From positions 1-32,482 of the forward strand of contig WJIN01000043.1 in assembly GCA_014730295.1 (NCBI GenBank): a DNA stretch of 32,482 bases, given 5' to 3'. This document shows, piece after piece, positions 24,729 through 32,288 of the stretch (the first letter of the stretch is position 1; the number at the start of each line of letters is the position of its first letter). The translations under genes were made by a program, and so were the position numbers. The stretch is from Promethearchaeota archaeon (GTDB taxonomy: Archaea > Asgardarchaeota > Lokiarchaeia > Sigynarchaeales > SOKP01). The notes beneath the pieces were generated by a model. It ran no database searches. It saw nothing but the letters and a program-made list of their open reading frames with translations, and was not told the origin of the DNA.

Positions 24729-25319
24729 TTATAAAAATATTATTATAAATAGAATTATAAAGAACGGATTTAGGAAATCTAATAATGAAGTTATAGCAGG
24801 GATAAGATAATTGTTTGGGTCTTTTCCTTTTTTAAAGAGGTAAACTGAACTAATAAAAAGAATAACAAACATAATACAAAACAATATTAACATTGTTATT
24901 AGCAATATTAAGAACATGAATAATGGATTTATAATTGGGACACTTGTCAATACTGCCGTACCATAGCCAATTCCTAATAAAGCCCCGAGACCTAATAAAG
25001 TGGTAATTAATAAACCAATAAAATTATCCTTGAGACTTTCGGACTTCGTAACTTTTGGAGGAATAATACCGATATATAATTGAGTTGTTAAGCGTGAAAT
25101 TAATACTGTTGAGATATCTCCGATTAATGAGTTCAAGGAAGGAAGTAATAAAAGGATAACGGGAATACTATACAAGATCTCCTCATTTATTGAAAGGATC
25201 GTTCCAGAAATCATTCCCATTAATGAGGAAAGGATTACGATGATAACCGATTCTTTGAGAATTTTTTGAAAATAATCAAACCGCGGAAAATCGTCAAAAA
25301 TCTCTTTTATGGTTTTCAT
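24729..25319 (-). CDS. MgtE-type divalent cation transporter, half 2
   Basis: A 196-residue membrane protein containing one MgtE/SLC41 membrane domain of about five helices, without the cytoplasmic MgtE-N and CBS sensor domains of bacterial MgtE. Recognisable blocks are LLLPSLNSLIGDISTVLISR (family pattern for the first half of the domain) and KGKDPNNYLIPAITSLLDFL (the DPxNxxxPxxTxxxD block of the Mg2+ pathway). The ATG directly abuts the stop of the preceding half (TAA then ATG), indicating translational coupling. The two halves probably form a heterodimer equal to one MgtE homodimer or an SLC41 two-domain protein. Mg2+ is the expected substrate by homology. Confidence 0.85.
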   Translation of the reverse strand: MKTIKEIFDDFPRFDYFQKILKESVIIVILSSLMGMISGTILSINEEILYSIPVILLLLPSLNSLIGDISTVLISRLTTQLYIGIIPPKVTKSESLKDNFIGLLITTLLGLGALLGIGYGTAVLTSVPIINPLFMFLILLITMLILFCIMFVILFISSVYLFKKGKDPNNYLIPAITSLLDFLNPFFIILFIIIFL

Positions 25320-25874
25320 TTAAGGCACCCCCAATAAGATTAATGTTAAATAGAAGCTTACCACAGAGAAGAAATCATCAATCGCTGTCATTATTGGCCC
25401 CACGGTATTATTCGGGTCAAATCCTAATTTAAACGCAACATAGTTCATGATTGTTGATATAGGAATTGAAATAGAAAGGCTAAACAACATGGAGACCGTG
25501 GGAATGACAATAATTGTACCCGGTTCTAAGAGATATAAACGGAATATAAATGAATTCATAAAAACACTGATAATCCCTATTAAGATTGAGGTAACAATTG
25601 CTAAAACATATGTAGCTAATACATTTTCCCCCCATGATTTGATGCCAAACTCTCCCAAGATGAGGTCTCGTGAGGTACGTGCGATAAATGGACCGCTAAT
25701 ATTCCCTCTTAATGAAAGCAAGGCGGGGACGATTAATATTAGCACGGGAAAACTTTTAAATGGAAGGATGAGGATGGATAAAATAATACCAGCTAAAATA
25801 GATCCAATTATGGAGATGAGTTCAGAAGGAAATGTTTCCTTGATGATTCGGTATCTAGTAGCCGTTGACTCCAT
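25320..25874 (-). CDS. MgtE-type divalent cation transporter, half 1
   Basis: A 184-residue membrane protein with one MgtE membrane domain. It has IVPALLSLRGNISGPFIART near residues 50-70 and GFDPNNTVGPIMTAIDDFFS near 150-170, the conserved Asp-containing ion-path motif. About five helices, no CBS or MgtE-N domain. First gene of a minus-strand operon (this gene, its partner half, the PhoU/TrkA-C protein and the hexuloisomerase). Starts at ATG 25874. The ion is expected to be Mg2+ or another divalent cation. Confidence 0.87.
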   Translation of the reverse strand: MESTATRYRIIKETFPSELISIIGSILAGIILSILILPFKSFPVLILIVPALLSLRGNISGPFIARTSRDLILGEFGIKSWGENVLATYVLAIVTSILIGIISVFMNSFIFRLYLLEPGTIIVIPTVSMLFSLSISIPISTIMNYVAFKLGFDPNNTVGPIMTAIDDFFSVVSFYLTLILLGVP

Positions 25875-26291
25875 AATTCAGCGCCCATCATTATTGGTAT
25901 TATTTGGTGATCGATTTTACTCATTCTTATTTAATTCTTTAAATTTAATACTCCATATAAAAATTATCTAAACATTTGCATATCTATTGTCTCCTATTTT
26001 TATTTTGATTTAGATTGGTTTAAAAGGGAGGGAAAAATCTCATATAAGAGAAACGTTTATAGTGAATACATTGAAATGATTATCCTTTCCTCTGATTTTA
26101 TTAGATAATTACTTAGATTATTAAATAGGAAGTAAAAATAGCAATTCCCATAGGAGGAATGGACTATAGTTATAATCGAATTTGGACTAATTTTAATTCA
26201 GATATGATATATTTATAATCCTCTTGAGTAGTCCAATTATAATTTTTAAATTCAAAATTTAAATCTTAGGTAGGTTTATTACAATCCAGCT
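25875..26291. other. 417-bp divergent intergenic region with candidate operator repeats
   Basis: Carries the promoters of the MgtE operon (minus) and the phosphoribosyltransferase gene (plus). It is AT-rich and holds the TGGACTA-type repeats listed separately. No gene is seen apart from a 19-codon reading frame at 26159 that I do not believe. Confidence 0.5.
26160..26236 (+). promoter_or_regulatory. Candidate promoter/operator: TTGGACTA repeats flanking a TATA box
   Basis: TGGACTA occurs at 26160-26166 and TTGGACTA at 26182-26189. The exact inverse TAGTCCAA is at 26229-26236. Between the last two lies a TATA-like ATATATTTATAAT at about 26207-26219. The predicted RNA start would be near 26240, some 50 bases before ATG 26292. 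Inverted sites around a TATA box are a classic place for an archaeal repressor to block TBP/TFB. The role is inferred from spacing alone. Confidence 0.35.
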
Positions 26292-26999
26292 ATGAGTTTT
26301 CGGAGATATGAATCAAGAAACGAGGCGGGAAGAATCTTGGTTGAATTCATTGAGAATAACCAACCTGACATCCATTCAAACATGATAACTACTCCAGATG
26401 ATTTTTTTTGTTTTGCAATTCCTAATGGGGGCATACCTGTAGCTGAATGGTTCTGCGCCCGAACCGATATTCAATATGATATGCTGATCGTTCGAAAAAT
26501 TAAAATTCCTTATAATCCAGAGGCGGGCTTCGGTTCAGTCACCACCGACGGGACCGTGTTAATTAACGAGCCGCTTTTAGAACGCCTAAATCTCTCAAAG
26601 GAGGAGATAAATGAGTCCATAGACCTTAGCAAATCAGAAATTGAAGAAAGGTTGGAATTTTATAATAAACCGAAAGACCTTTCCGAGCAATATCAAAACC
26701 AGATTCAAAAAAAACAAATATTCTTACTAGATGATGGACTCGCTTCAGGTTTTACCATGTTGGCCGCCATCAAAATGATAAAAAAATATTCCCCCGCGAA
26801 GATCTATATTGCTGTACCCACCGCACCGCAACGAACTGTAGAACGGATAGAGCGCAAAGTGGATCAAATCTTTTGTCCCAACATCAAAAGGGTACTGAGG
26901 TTCGCTGTTGCCAGTGCATATAAAAATTGGTATGATCTTTCCAAATCCGAAGTATTGAGAATAATTAGTAATTCTGACCATTATATTGATGAGATTTAG
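26292..26999 (+). CDS. Phosphoribosyltransferase family protein
   Basis: A 235-residue type I phosphoribosyltransferase fold. The PRPP-binding loop is IFLLDDGLASGFTM (143-156), with the two acidic residues and small-residue turn typical of the family (usually DDxxxTG(A/S)T; here the Thr-Gly is Ser-Gly). The pyrophosphate loop is AIPNGGIPVAE (42-52). A mid-region with a long hinge, EAGFGSVTTDGTVLINEPLL, matches the archaeal/bacterial group of 210-230-residue putative phosphoribosyltransferases whose base substrate is unknown. No nucleobase-specific hood motif can be recognised, so neither purine nor pyrimidine salvage can be claimed. Its stop is three bases from the end of the convergent LLM oxidoreductase gene. 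Confidence 0.85.
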   Translation: MSFRRYESRNEAGRILVEFIENNQPDIHSNMITTPDDFFCFAIPNGGIPVAEWFCARTDIQYDMLIVRKIKIPYNPEAGFGSVTTDGTVLINEPLLERLNLSKEEINESIDLSKSEIEERLEFYNKPKDLSEQYQNQIQKKQIFLLDDGLASGFTMLAAIKMIKKYSPAKIYIAVPTAPQRTVERIERKVDQIFCPNIKRVLRFAVASAYKNWYDLSKSEVLRIISNSDHYIDEI

Positions 27000-27002
27000 A
27001 TT

Positions 27003-28130
27003 TTATGTATCTTTAAAATATTCCAACACACGTTTCATACACCCAAAAGAGCTTTTAATCTTTGTCGGATCCGCCAGATATGTCGTGTTATAAAGCACAG
27101 CATGTCGAAGTCCTGCCTTAGCATATGTTTCAATCTCCTCTATAATCTCGTCCACGGTCCCATGCAGATAAATATCTTGGCACATTTTATCGGGAATTTG
27201 GTCGATGGCTTCGAGCATCGTTTTTCTATCATAGCGAGTGGGAATGTATTCTAATAGACCATAAAAGTCTTTTCCAAAAGGATGGCAAGTACCATATTCT
27301 TCAAATAAGTAATTTGGAAGCGTAAGCAGTTGATTTTTCGCAATAGGAGACTCTAAAAGTGAATCGCATTCATTATGCTCATCATCAATAACTAAATAGC
27401 AAAATAGAGCGGGAGTAATCGCAGTTGGATCTCTCCCCACCTTTTTTGCAGAATCATGAATTATGCTTAGTCGTTTTTTATAAGAATCTGGAGAGGAATA
27501 TGCAGGGAGCCATCCATCACCGAGTCTTCCTGTTATCTCAAGCATTTTTGGACCATGAGCAGCGATCCATATTGGGGGGTGTTTCCCTCGTTTGTACGGT
27601 CGTAATTGCAGAATGGCATCCTTTAATTTCCAAAATTCTCCGTCATAGCTTACTTTCTCGTTATTCTTCCATAATAATTTGATTATTTTCAACGCTTCTT
27701 CGAGTCGAGAGACTGGCTTTTTCCATTCAATACCATACGGGACCACATTCTCCCCTTCTCCTGCTCCAATACCCAAAATAAATCTTCCTTTTGAAATATT
27801 GTCTTGGGTTAGGGCGATTTGAGCTAACACCGCGGGGTGCCTCCTAAATACCTCGGTGACGCTTGTTCCCAAACTGATTTTCGAAGTTTCCCATCCGGCT
27901 ACAGCTAAAGTAGAAAAAACCTCATAAAAATGATGGGGATATTTATTAAAACTCGCCGCCTTTATTATTTCAGGATCCCAAATGCTTTCAGGTGTCCAAC
28001 CCATAATATGGTCAGAGAGCCACGCTGAATCATATCCGCTATTTTCTATCCGTTTTATCGTCTTAATACCATCTTCCATTGGTGTGATAAAAGTTGCTTC
28101 CGTTCCTATCTTAATATTATCGATATCCAT
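27003..28130 (-). CDS. LLM-class (luciferase-like) flavin/F420-dependent oxidoreductase
   Basis: A 375-residue TIM-barrel oxidoreductase of the bacterial-luciferase superfamily. Family blocks are GYDSAWLSDHIMGW (32-45), ISLGTSVTEVFRRHPAVLAQ (85-104), GRFILGIGAGEGENVVPYG (115-133), and the C-terminal pattern GTVDEIIEEIETYAKAGLRH. The GTSVTEVFRRHPAVLAQ and GIGAGEGEN blocks are those of F420-binding members (methylene-H4MPT reductase and F420-dependent dehydrogenase relatives), so coenzyme F420 is the likelier cofactor. The size is a little larger than Mer (~320-330), so Mer itself is not claimed. It reads toward the phosphoribosyltransferase gene. A C1-pathway role is possible given the methyltransferase genes nearby, but that is only inference. 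Confidence 0.85.
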   Translation of the reverse strand: MDIDNIKIGTEATFITPMEDGIKTIKRIENSGYDSAWLSDHIMGWTPESIWDPEIIKAASFNKYPHHFYEVFSTLAVAGWETSKISLGTSVTEVFRRHPAVLAQIALTQDNISKGRFILGIGAGEGENVVPYGIEWKKPVSRLEEALKIIKLLWKNNEKVSYDGEFWKLKDAILQLRPYKRGKHPPIWIAAHGPKMLEITGRLGDGWLPAYSSPDSYKKRLSIIHDSAKKVGRDPTAITPALFCYLVIDDEHNECDSLLESPIAKNQLLTLPNYLFEEYGTCHPFGKDFYGLLEYIPTRYDRKTMLEAIDQIPDKMCQDIYLHGTVDEIIEEIETYAKAGLRHAVLYNTTYLADPTKIKSSFGCMKRVLEYFKDT

Positions 28131-28319
28131 ATTTCATTCACTTTACCTTAATCTTGGTGTTTTTGGTATTTATAGTCATCGATAAAATGATCTGTAATTT
28201 CATTTAGCTTTGCTTATTCAAGATTCAAACCAAAGGAGCGAGAATGTTCTCAAACTGACTCTGATACCTATAGCTAAAATTTAATTAGAAAAAGTAAAAG
28301 GAATAAAAGAAAAATTATA

Positions 28320-28586
28320 TTAATCGCTTACAAGCTTAAACAAGATAGAGCTATGAGGGATATAGAACTCATCATCATCCTTGACGATTATTGTATGAAA
28401 ATATTCTGCTAAGCCTAAAAAACCCCGTATTACAGACTCATCCTCTTCAAACTTGAATGTCACTCTCGCAAGCGCGTTTTTACCCATCAAATCTGCCTTC
28501 TCATATACCCGTTCGTCAACAAGGGGGATCTTTAGTTCATTAACAATTTCGTAAACTCTCTTGACGAATAATTCATTTTTAGCCAT
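28320..28586 (-). CDS. Hypothetical 88-residue protein
   Basis: Small acidic soluble protein, not recognised. It reads as an N-terminal helix (NELFVKRVYEIVNELKIPLV), a strand pair (NALARVTFKFEEDE), a hydrophobic helix (VIRGFLGLAEYFHTIIV) and an acidic end (KDDDEFYIP). The alternating pattern and balanced composition look like a real folded protein. Starts at ATG 28586. No cysteines or metal motifs. It could be a small regulator or adaptor, but nothing in the sequence decides. Confidence 0.55.
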   Translation of the reverse strand: MAKNELFVKRVYEIVNELKIPLVDERVYEKADLMGKNALARVTFKFEEDESVIRGFLGLAEYFHTIIVKDDDEFYIPHSSILFKLVSD

Positions 28587-28948
28587 TTTTTTCCCACTTA
28601 CTGTGTTGTATTGTCTATATTAATAATTCAATTATAATTTGAAGTCTAATAATCTTGATTAATTAAGTATTAAGAACTTTTTCCTTTAATACTAATTATG
28701 CAAATTATTATAATAAAATATATAAATTAGCCTTTTTAAGAATTGATGTTTTTTGAGTTGATCCGTCTCATTCAAGAGAAATTGAATAATTTACATATTA
28801 AAAAGATCCGGCAAGAGACCTTTTACATAGTTGGATAAATTTAGCTAACATTTCATTTCTCGCAAGCACATAATACTTAAAGAAAAGAGTTTTGAAAATA
28901 AAAAGAAAAGATTAAGCATTAAAGAATTTATCCTTCACTGGCTTTTTG
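28587..28948. other. 362-bp intergenic stretch
   Basis: AT-rich; contains the 3' flank of the MtrH-family gene (T-rich on the minus strand near 28880-28910) and the promoter side of the 88-residue gene. A plus-strand frame of about 30 codons (from 28747) has no ribosome binding site and no recognisable product. I see nothing else. Confidence 0.4.
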
Positions 28949-29854
28949 TTATTTGAAAATCTTTTTAAGTGGAGTTTTGTCAGACACATTTTTCCGTAAA
29001 ACTCGTTTTCTGTAGTATGAGTTAGTTGCTTCTATAAGCGCCAAGGAGGGGATTATCCACTTGGAGAATTTAATCGGACCGTAGAGGATAAAATCACTCC
29101 CCGCGTCTAAGCAATTTACCATTGATGCTGCAATTCCCGCGGCGCGGGCTTTATCCCCATACTGTTTTACGAAATCCCATCCATACACTCCATTTGAAGG
29201 AGCATAACCAGCTGGAAGTCCCAATTCATTCTTTACCAATCGAGTGGTCTCATAATTAAGTGAAAGTGATGCCAAATCAAGCACAGCCGTATCGACAATG
29301 GTATTCTCAATTCCCGCTCTTTCAGCTTTCGGAATGAGATCATCTTTTAAGAAGGTTAACTTTTGCTCCGGAAAGATGTAGCGTGTCCCAAAGGTGAGCA
29401 ATACGGCGTTTTTAACTCCAATTTCTTTCAATTTTCCAACATCTTCTTCATTGGTGTTATCATCAATACTGTTTAAAATTGCTCTATCCAGCAAACCCGC
29501 TTCTTTCATCCCTTCCATTGCGGGAATGCGAATTTCATCATTTAATCCATCCACTAAGAAGGGGATATCCACTAAATCCGCAATAAACTTACATTCCTTT
29601 ATGAGTGCGTCGGAATGAGCGCCAACGACATCAATGACTGCTTGAAGATTATTCTCATCCACAATCGTCATAAATTCATTAATTTCTTCCTCAACAATAT
29701 CTTTGTCAAATTCACCGGTTTTCTCGTTTTTCAGAGCATCATGCTTTGAATAAAATACAGATCCTATGGCGACCACTGGGTTTTCTCCGGGTTGACCTCC
29801 AATTTTCACATCACCGATTTCAATAACCTTTTGTTCTTTTTCAAACTCTAACAT
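28949..29854 (-). CDS. mtrH: MtrH-family methyltransferase (methylcobalamin:tetrahydromethanopterin/folate type)
   Basis: A 301-residue TIM-barrel methyltransferase. In methanogens MtrH moves a methyl group between tetrahydromethanopterin and the corrinoid of the Mtr complex. Stand-alone homologues act as the acceptor-side enzyme of corrinoid demethylation systems. The N-terminus is unmistakable: EKEQKVIEIGDVKIGGQPGE followed by VVAIGSVFYSKH. Further blocks are FLVDGLNDEIRIPAMEGMKEAG, YAPSNGVYGWDFV and a C-terminal DAGSDFILYGPIKFS. No MtrA-G genes accompany it. It is third in a corrinoid protein / UroD-fold / MtrH unit, so it probably takes methyl from the partner corrinoid protein to a pterin. 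The start ATG 29854 has only a weak GGAAAT upstream, and a terminator-like hairpin precedes it. Confidence 0.93.
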   Translation of the reverse strand: MLEFEKEQKVIEIGDVKIGGQPGENPVVAIGSVFYSKHDALKNEKTGEFDKDIVEEEINEFMTIVDENNLQAVIDVVGAHSDALIKECKFIADLVDIPFLVDGLNDEIRIPAMEGMKEAGLLDRAILNSIDDNTNEEDVGKLKEIGVKNAVLLTFGTRYIFPEQKLTFLKDDLIPKAERAGIENTIVDTAVLDLASLSLNYETTRLVKNELGLPAGYAPSNGVYGWDFVKQYGDKARAAGIAASMVNCLDAGSDFILYGPIKFSKWIIPSLALIEATNSYYRKRVLRKNVSDKTPLKKIFK

Positions 29855-29900
29855 TGTTAATTTCCATATTTTTTACATTCTATTAAGAGTATGTTATAAT

Positions 29901-29937
29901 AAAAAAAAGATTTTTGATATTTATTCTAAGATATCAA
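29901..29937 (-). terminator. Hairpin plus T8 between the UroD-fold and MtrH genes
   Basis: On the minus strand, six bases after the UroD-fold stop codon, TTGATAT and ATATCAA form a seven-base stem (arms 29931-29937 and 29914-29920, ten-base loop). A few bases later comes T8 (29901-29908). This is a terminator-like layout inside the apparent operon. Its effect would be partial or full termination before mtrH. Confidence 0.45.
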
Positions 29938-29942
29938 TGATA

Positions 29943-31259
29943 TCAGTCGTATTTTCCATATTCTTTTGTAAAATCGATCATAGCCTTGAGATTTTCGGGT
30001 TTTGCATGATCAAGGGCAGCTCCGTTGGCCATAATATATCCCCCATCAGAGCCGCATGTATCAATGAGATAACGGCATCTTTCTTTCACTTTTTCGGGAG
30101 TTCCAGTAGCTAACAATGACGATGAGATATTTCCTCCAATACAAGCGACATCACCTAAGATTTCTTTTGCTTTGTTCATATCCGTTTGGTCAAATGTCCA
30201 CCCAGTTGTACCTTTCGGGATATCTTTGATTACTTCCAATCGAGTATTATACCCTCCTTCGACAAAAGGATAGGGAACACAACCTGCATTGATTAATCCC
30301 ATCATTACTTTTTTAAACCCTGGCCAATAGAATTCCTTAAATTGCTCATCTGAGAGAAACCCATCAGCACCCTTGTGAAGTGGCATGAAAACAATTGGAT
30401 TCCCGCTCTGCATTGCCATTCCGATACCTCCTTGTATTAAAAACGGTGTAATGGTTTCCATAGCTTTTTTAAGTTTCTCGGGTCTTTTGTAAAGATCTCG
30501 CATAACTCCCTTCGTACCTCTAAGGATATCTCCTAATACATCAAATGGTGCTTTTGTAAACCCTCCTGCCATATTTGGATAGCCGGCTGCAGCCATTTCG
30601 ACATCAAACTGTCCAACTTGTCCCATCCATTTTGCGGCTTCTTCACCGGCTTTAAATAGCGTTTTATATGATTCTTGAACTTCAGGATTTGCGAAAGGTA
30701 ATACAAAGGCTCCATAGAGATTTTCTCTGACCATTGCTGGACTCATTACATTTTTAAGGCCTTTTAAGGCACCACAAGTTCGTGGGAATAAGGTACTTAA
30801 ATAATAATGAGATGGATCTTGTATAAATGCATCATATTCATCTGGCTTCATATATTCTGCTTCAATACATTGATACGGATGTTCTGGGGGTACACCATGT
30901 CCCGGCCAAGCATATTGTTTATAATCTAGGATTTCAAAAAGCGGTGCTGAACCCGCGAAAATAATTCCCGGGCTAGTGTCTGGCTGGAAATCGTTTACAA
31001 ATTTTCTCGCAGCCTCCGCGGCTTTACTATAATCATGCATCGTTTCCTCGGGTTTAAATCCAGAATAATATGTTGGAAAAAAGCTGATAATAGGACATAT
31101 AGGTACTCTGTCGGGAGTTTTTTTCAATTGGATTGCGTCTTTAATTCGAGTAATCCGTGCCTTATAGGCTCGTTCTGCCTCGTCATTAATAAAATCAATT
31201 CCTTCCGCCGAAAGCCATCTATTAAACATTTGTTCTTGCTTTTCATTTACATTTGCCAT
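29943..31259 (-). CDS. Uroporphyrinogen-decarboxylase-fold methyltransferase, corrinoid system component
   Basis: A 438-residue TIM-barrel protein of the UroD superfamily. Family blocks are RIKDAIQLKKTPDRVPICP (residues 38-56), FKEFYWPGFKKVMMGL (307-322), and near the end CIGGNISSSLLATGTPEKVK with GGYIMANGAALDHAKPENLKAM (406-427). It is too long and too context-bound for heme synthesis. The neighbouring corrinoid and MtrH genes mark it as the substrate:corrinoid methyltransferase. Zn-dependent thiol methylases (MtaA, MtbA) have an HxCG motif, where this has FVEGG (332-336), and the later Cys is absent, so it resembles non-zinc demethylases of the Odm/Mtv/Mto kind. GGAGGT eight bases before ATG 31259 supports the start. 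The gap to the corrinoid gene is 33 bp. Substrate unknown. Confidence 0.9.
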   Translation of the reverse strand: MANVNEKQEQMFNRWLSAEGIDFINDEAERAYKARITRIKDAIQLKKTPDRVPICPIISFFPTYYSGFKPEETMHDYSKAAEAARKFVNDFQPDTSPGIIFAGSAPLFEILDYKQYAWPGHGVPPEHPYQCIEAEYMKPDEYDAFIQDPSHYYLSTLFPRTCGALKGLKNVMSPAMVRENLYGAFVLPFANPEVQESYKTLFKAGEEAAKWMGQVGQFDVEMAAAGYPNMAGGFTKAPFDVLGDILRGTKGVMRDLYKRPEKLKKAMETITPFLIQGGIGMAMQSGNPIVFMPLHKGADGFLSDEQFKEFYWPGFKKVMMGLINAGCVPYPFVEGGYNTRLEVIKDIPKGTTGWTFDQTDMNKAKEILGDVACIGGNISSSLLATGTPEKVKERCRYLIDTCGSDGGYIMANGAALDHAKPENLKAMIDFTKEYGKYD

Positions 31260-31267
31260 ATTTTTTA

Positions 31268-31273
31268 ACCTCC
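31268..31273 (-). promoter_or_regulatory. Ribosome binding site of the UroD-fold gene
   Basis: GGAGGT on the minus strand, eight bases before ATG 31259. Confidence 0.65.
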
Positions 31274-31292
31274 ATTTTATAATTGAGAAATC

Positions 31293-31922
31293 CTATGCCC
31301 CCGTCCAATTATTTGCTAATTGTACCGCCTTCACGGCATCTTTTCCATATGCATCCGCTCCTACATACTCTCTTAAATCCTCATCCATCTGACCGCCACC
31401 GATCATAATTTTAATATCATCTCGTAGACCCTCCTTCTCTACTTCTTTTACGGTTTCTTTCATCGCATCAAATGCTAAAGTCAAAAATCCACTAAGTGCT
31501 AAAATTTTCGCATTTTCCGTTTTTAATGCTTCTATAAATTTTTCTTTGGGAACATCCACACCAAGATCATGAACTTTAAACCCATTCGCCTCTAACATGA
31601 ATTTTACAATATCTTTGCCGATATCATGAATATCTCCTTTTACTGTTCCTAATATAATTTCTCCTTTCACTTCAGCTTCAGCACCTTCTTTCAATTCGGG
31701 TGCTAAAATTTCTGTAATCTGTTCCAGAATATCTCCTGACATAATGAGATCGGGAAGAAAGAATTCTTTCTCCTCGAATTTTTTTCCAACTATATCCATC
31801 GCAGCTCTCACTTCATCTAAAATTTTTAACGCATCTTCACCTTTCTGAATACGCTCTTTGACTTGTGCCACTGCTTCTTCTTCTTTTAGTTCAATAATTA
31901 AATCTTTTAATTCTTCTGACAA
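31293..31922 (-). CDS. Corrinoid (B12)-binding methyltransferase protein, MtbC/MtoC type
   Basis: A 209-residue methyl carrier. Residues ~1-85 form the helical cap domain (B12-binding_2 type, with AMDIVGKKFEEKEFFLPDLI), followed by the Rossmann-like B12 domain. The lower axial ligand is His99 in GDIHDIGKDIVKFML (the DxHxxG motif). The other cobalamin contacts are SGFLTLAF (~144-151) and GGGQMDEDL (~175-183). The start is TTG at 31922; no ATG occurs until residue 42, and a perfect GGAGG sits seven bases before the TTG, so this start is secure. First gene of the methyl-transfer set; the partners are the UroD-fold methyltransferase 33 bp downstream and the MtrH-family protein after it. No reductive activator gene (RamA/RACo/MtoD type) is present in the window. 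Confidence 0.94.
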   Translation of the reverse strand: MSEELKDLIIELKEEEAVAQVKERIQKGEDALKILDEVRAAMDIVGKKFEEKEFFLPDLIMSGDILEQITEILAPELKEGAEAEVKGEIILGTVKGDIHDIGKDIVKFMLEANGFKVHDLGVDVPKEKFIEALKTENAKILALSGFLTLAFDAMKETVKEVEKEGLRDDIKIMIGGGQMDEDLREYVGADAYGKDAVKAVQLANNWTGA

Positions 31923-31929
31923 ACTAATT

Positions 31930-31934
31930 CCTCC
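31930..31934 (-). promoter_or_regulatory. Ribosome binding site deciding the TTG start of the corrinoid gene
   Basis: GGAGG on the minus strand, seven bases before the TTG at 31922, which settles a non-ATG start. Confidence 0.65.
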
Positions 31935-32201
31935 GTAAGAATTTGGTTTAGTATCTGAATATGGTAATTTTCGGATTAAAAATCTACGGTTTTAAAATTA
32001 TAGAAAATTATTTGCTCTAGGATAAGTCTCCTATAGTCAATCTCTCATTTAATCCTTGGATTTTTACGTTGAATTTTTCCATGGAAACCTAAACCAAATA
32101 TATTTAAAGATCCCACTGATTCTCAACTAATACTTTATCTTCAATTATTCTCCTTAATGAGAGACTACTAAAAGTAAAGATACAGGGAGAGGAGTTGTGA
32201 A

Positions 32202-32288
32202 ATGCAGTTTACAAAAACTGCGAATAAAATGAAAATACTGTCTGAAAATATATTTTCTTGTATCCTATTCGAGATTCTCTTTCAATAA
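32202..32288 (+). CDS. Possible 28-residue small protein
   Basis: ATG at 32202 follows GGAGAGGAG at a good distance (about eight bases) and runs 28 codons to TAA: a polar N-terminus (QFTKTANKMK) and a hydrophobic end (IFSCILFEILFQ). A ribosome binding site this good is uncommon in non-coding AT-rich DNA, but such a short frame can occur by chance and the product matches nothing I know. Divergent from the corrinoid gene. Confidence 0.2.
   Translation: MQFTKTANKMKILSENIFSCILFEILFQ

Noticed and set aside
25447..25971. 174-codon plus-strand frame over the first MgtE gene
   Set aside because: Antisense shadow of a clear membrane protein; no ribosome binding site and composition typical of a reverse-frame product.
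26159..26218. 19-codon frame behind an AGGAGG-like sequence upstream of the phosphoribosyltransferase
   Set aside because: Only about two bases separate the purine-rich word from the ATG, the product is featureless, and it overlaps the candidate promoter.
27003..28130. LLM oxidoreductase considered as methylene-tetrahydromethanopterin reductase (Mer)
   Set aside because: It is longer than Mer by about 45-50 residues and has an extra insert in the C-terminal half, so only the broader F420/LLM class is supported.
29943..31259. UroD-fold protein considered as true uroporphyrinogen decarboxylase (HemE)
   Set aside because: It is much longer than HemE (~350), does not show the HemE N-terminal RPVWxMRQ-like motif, and sits between corrinoid and MtrH genes.
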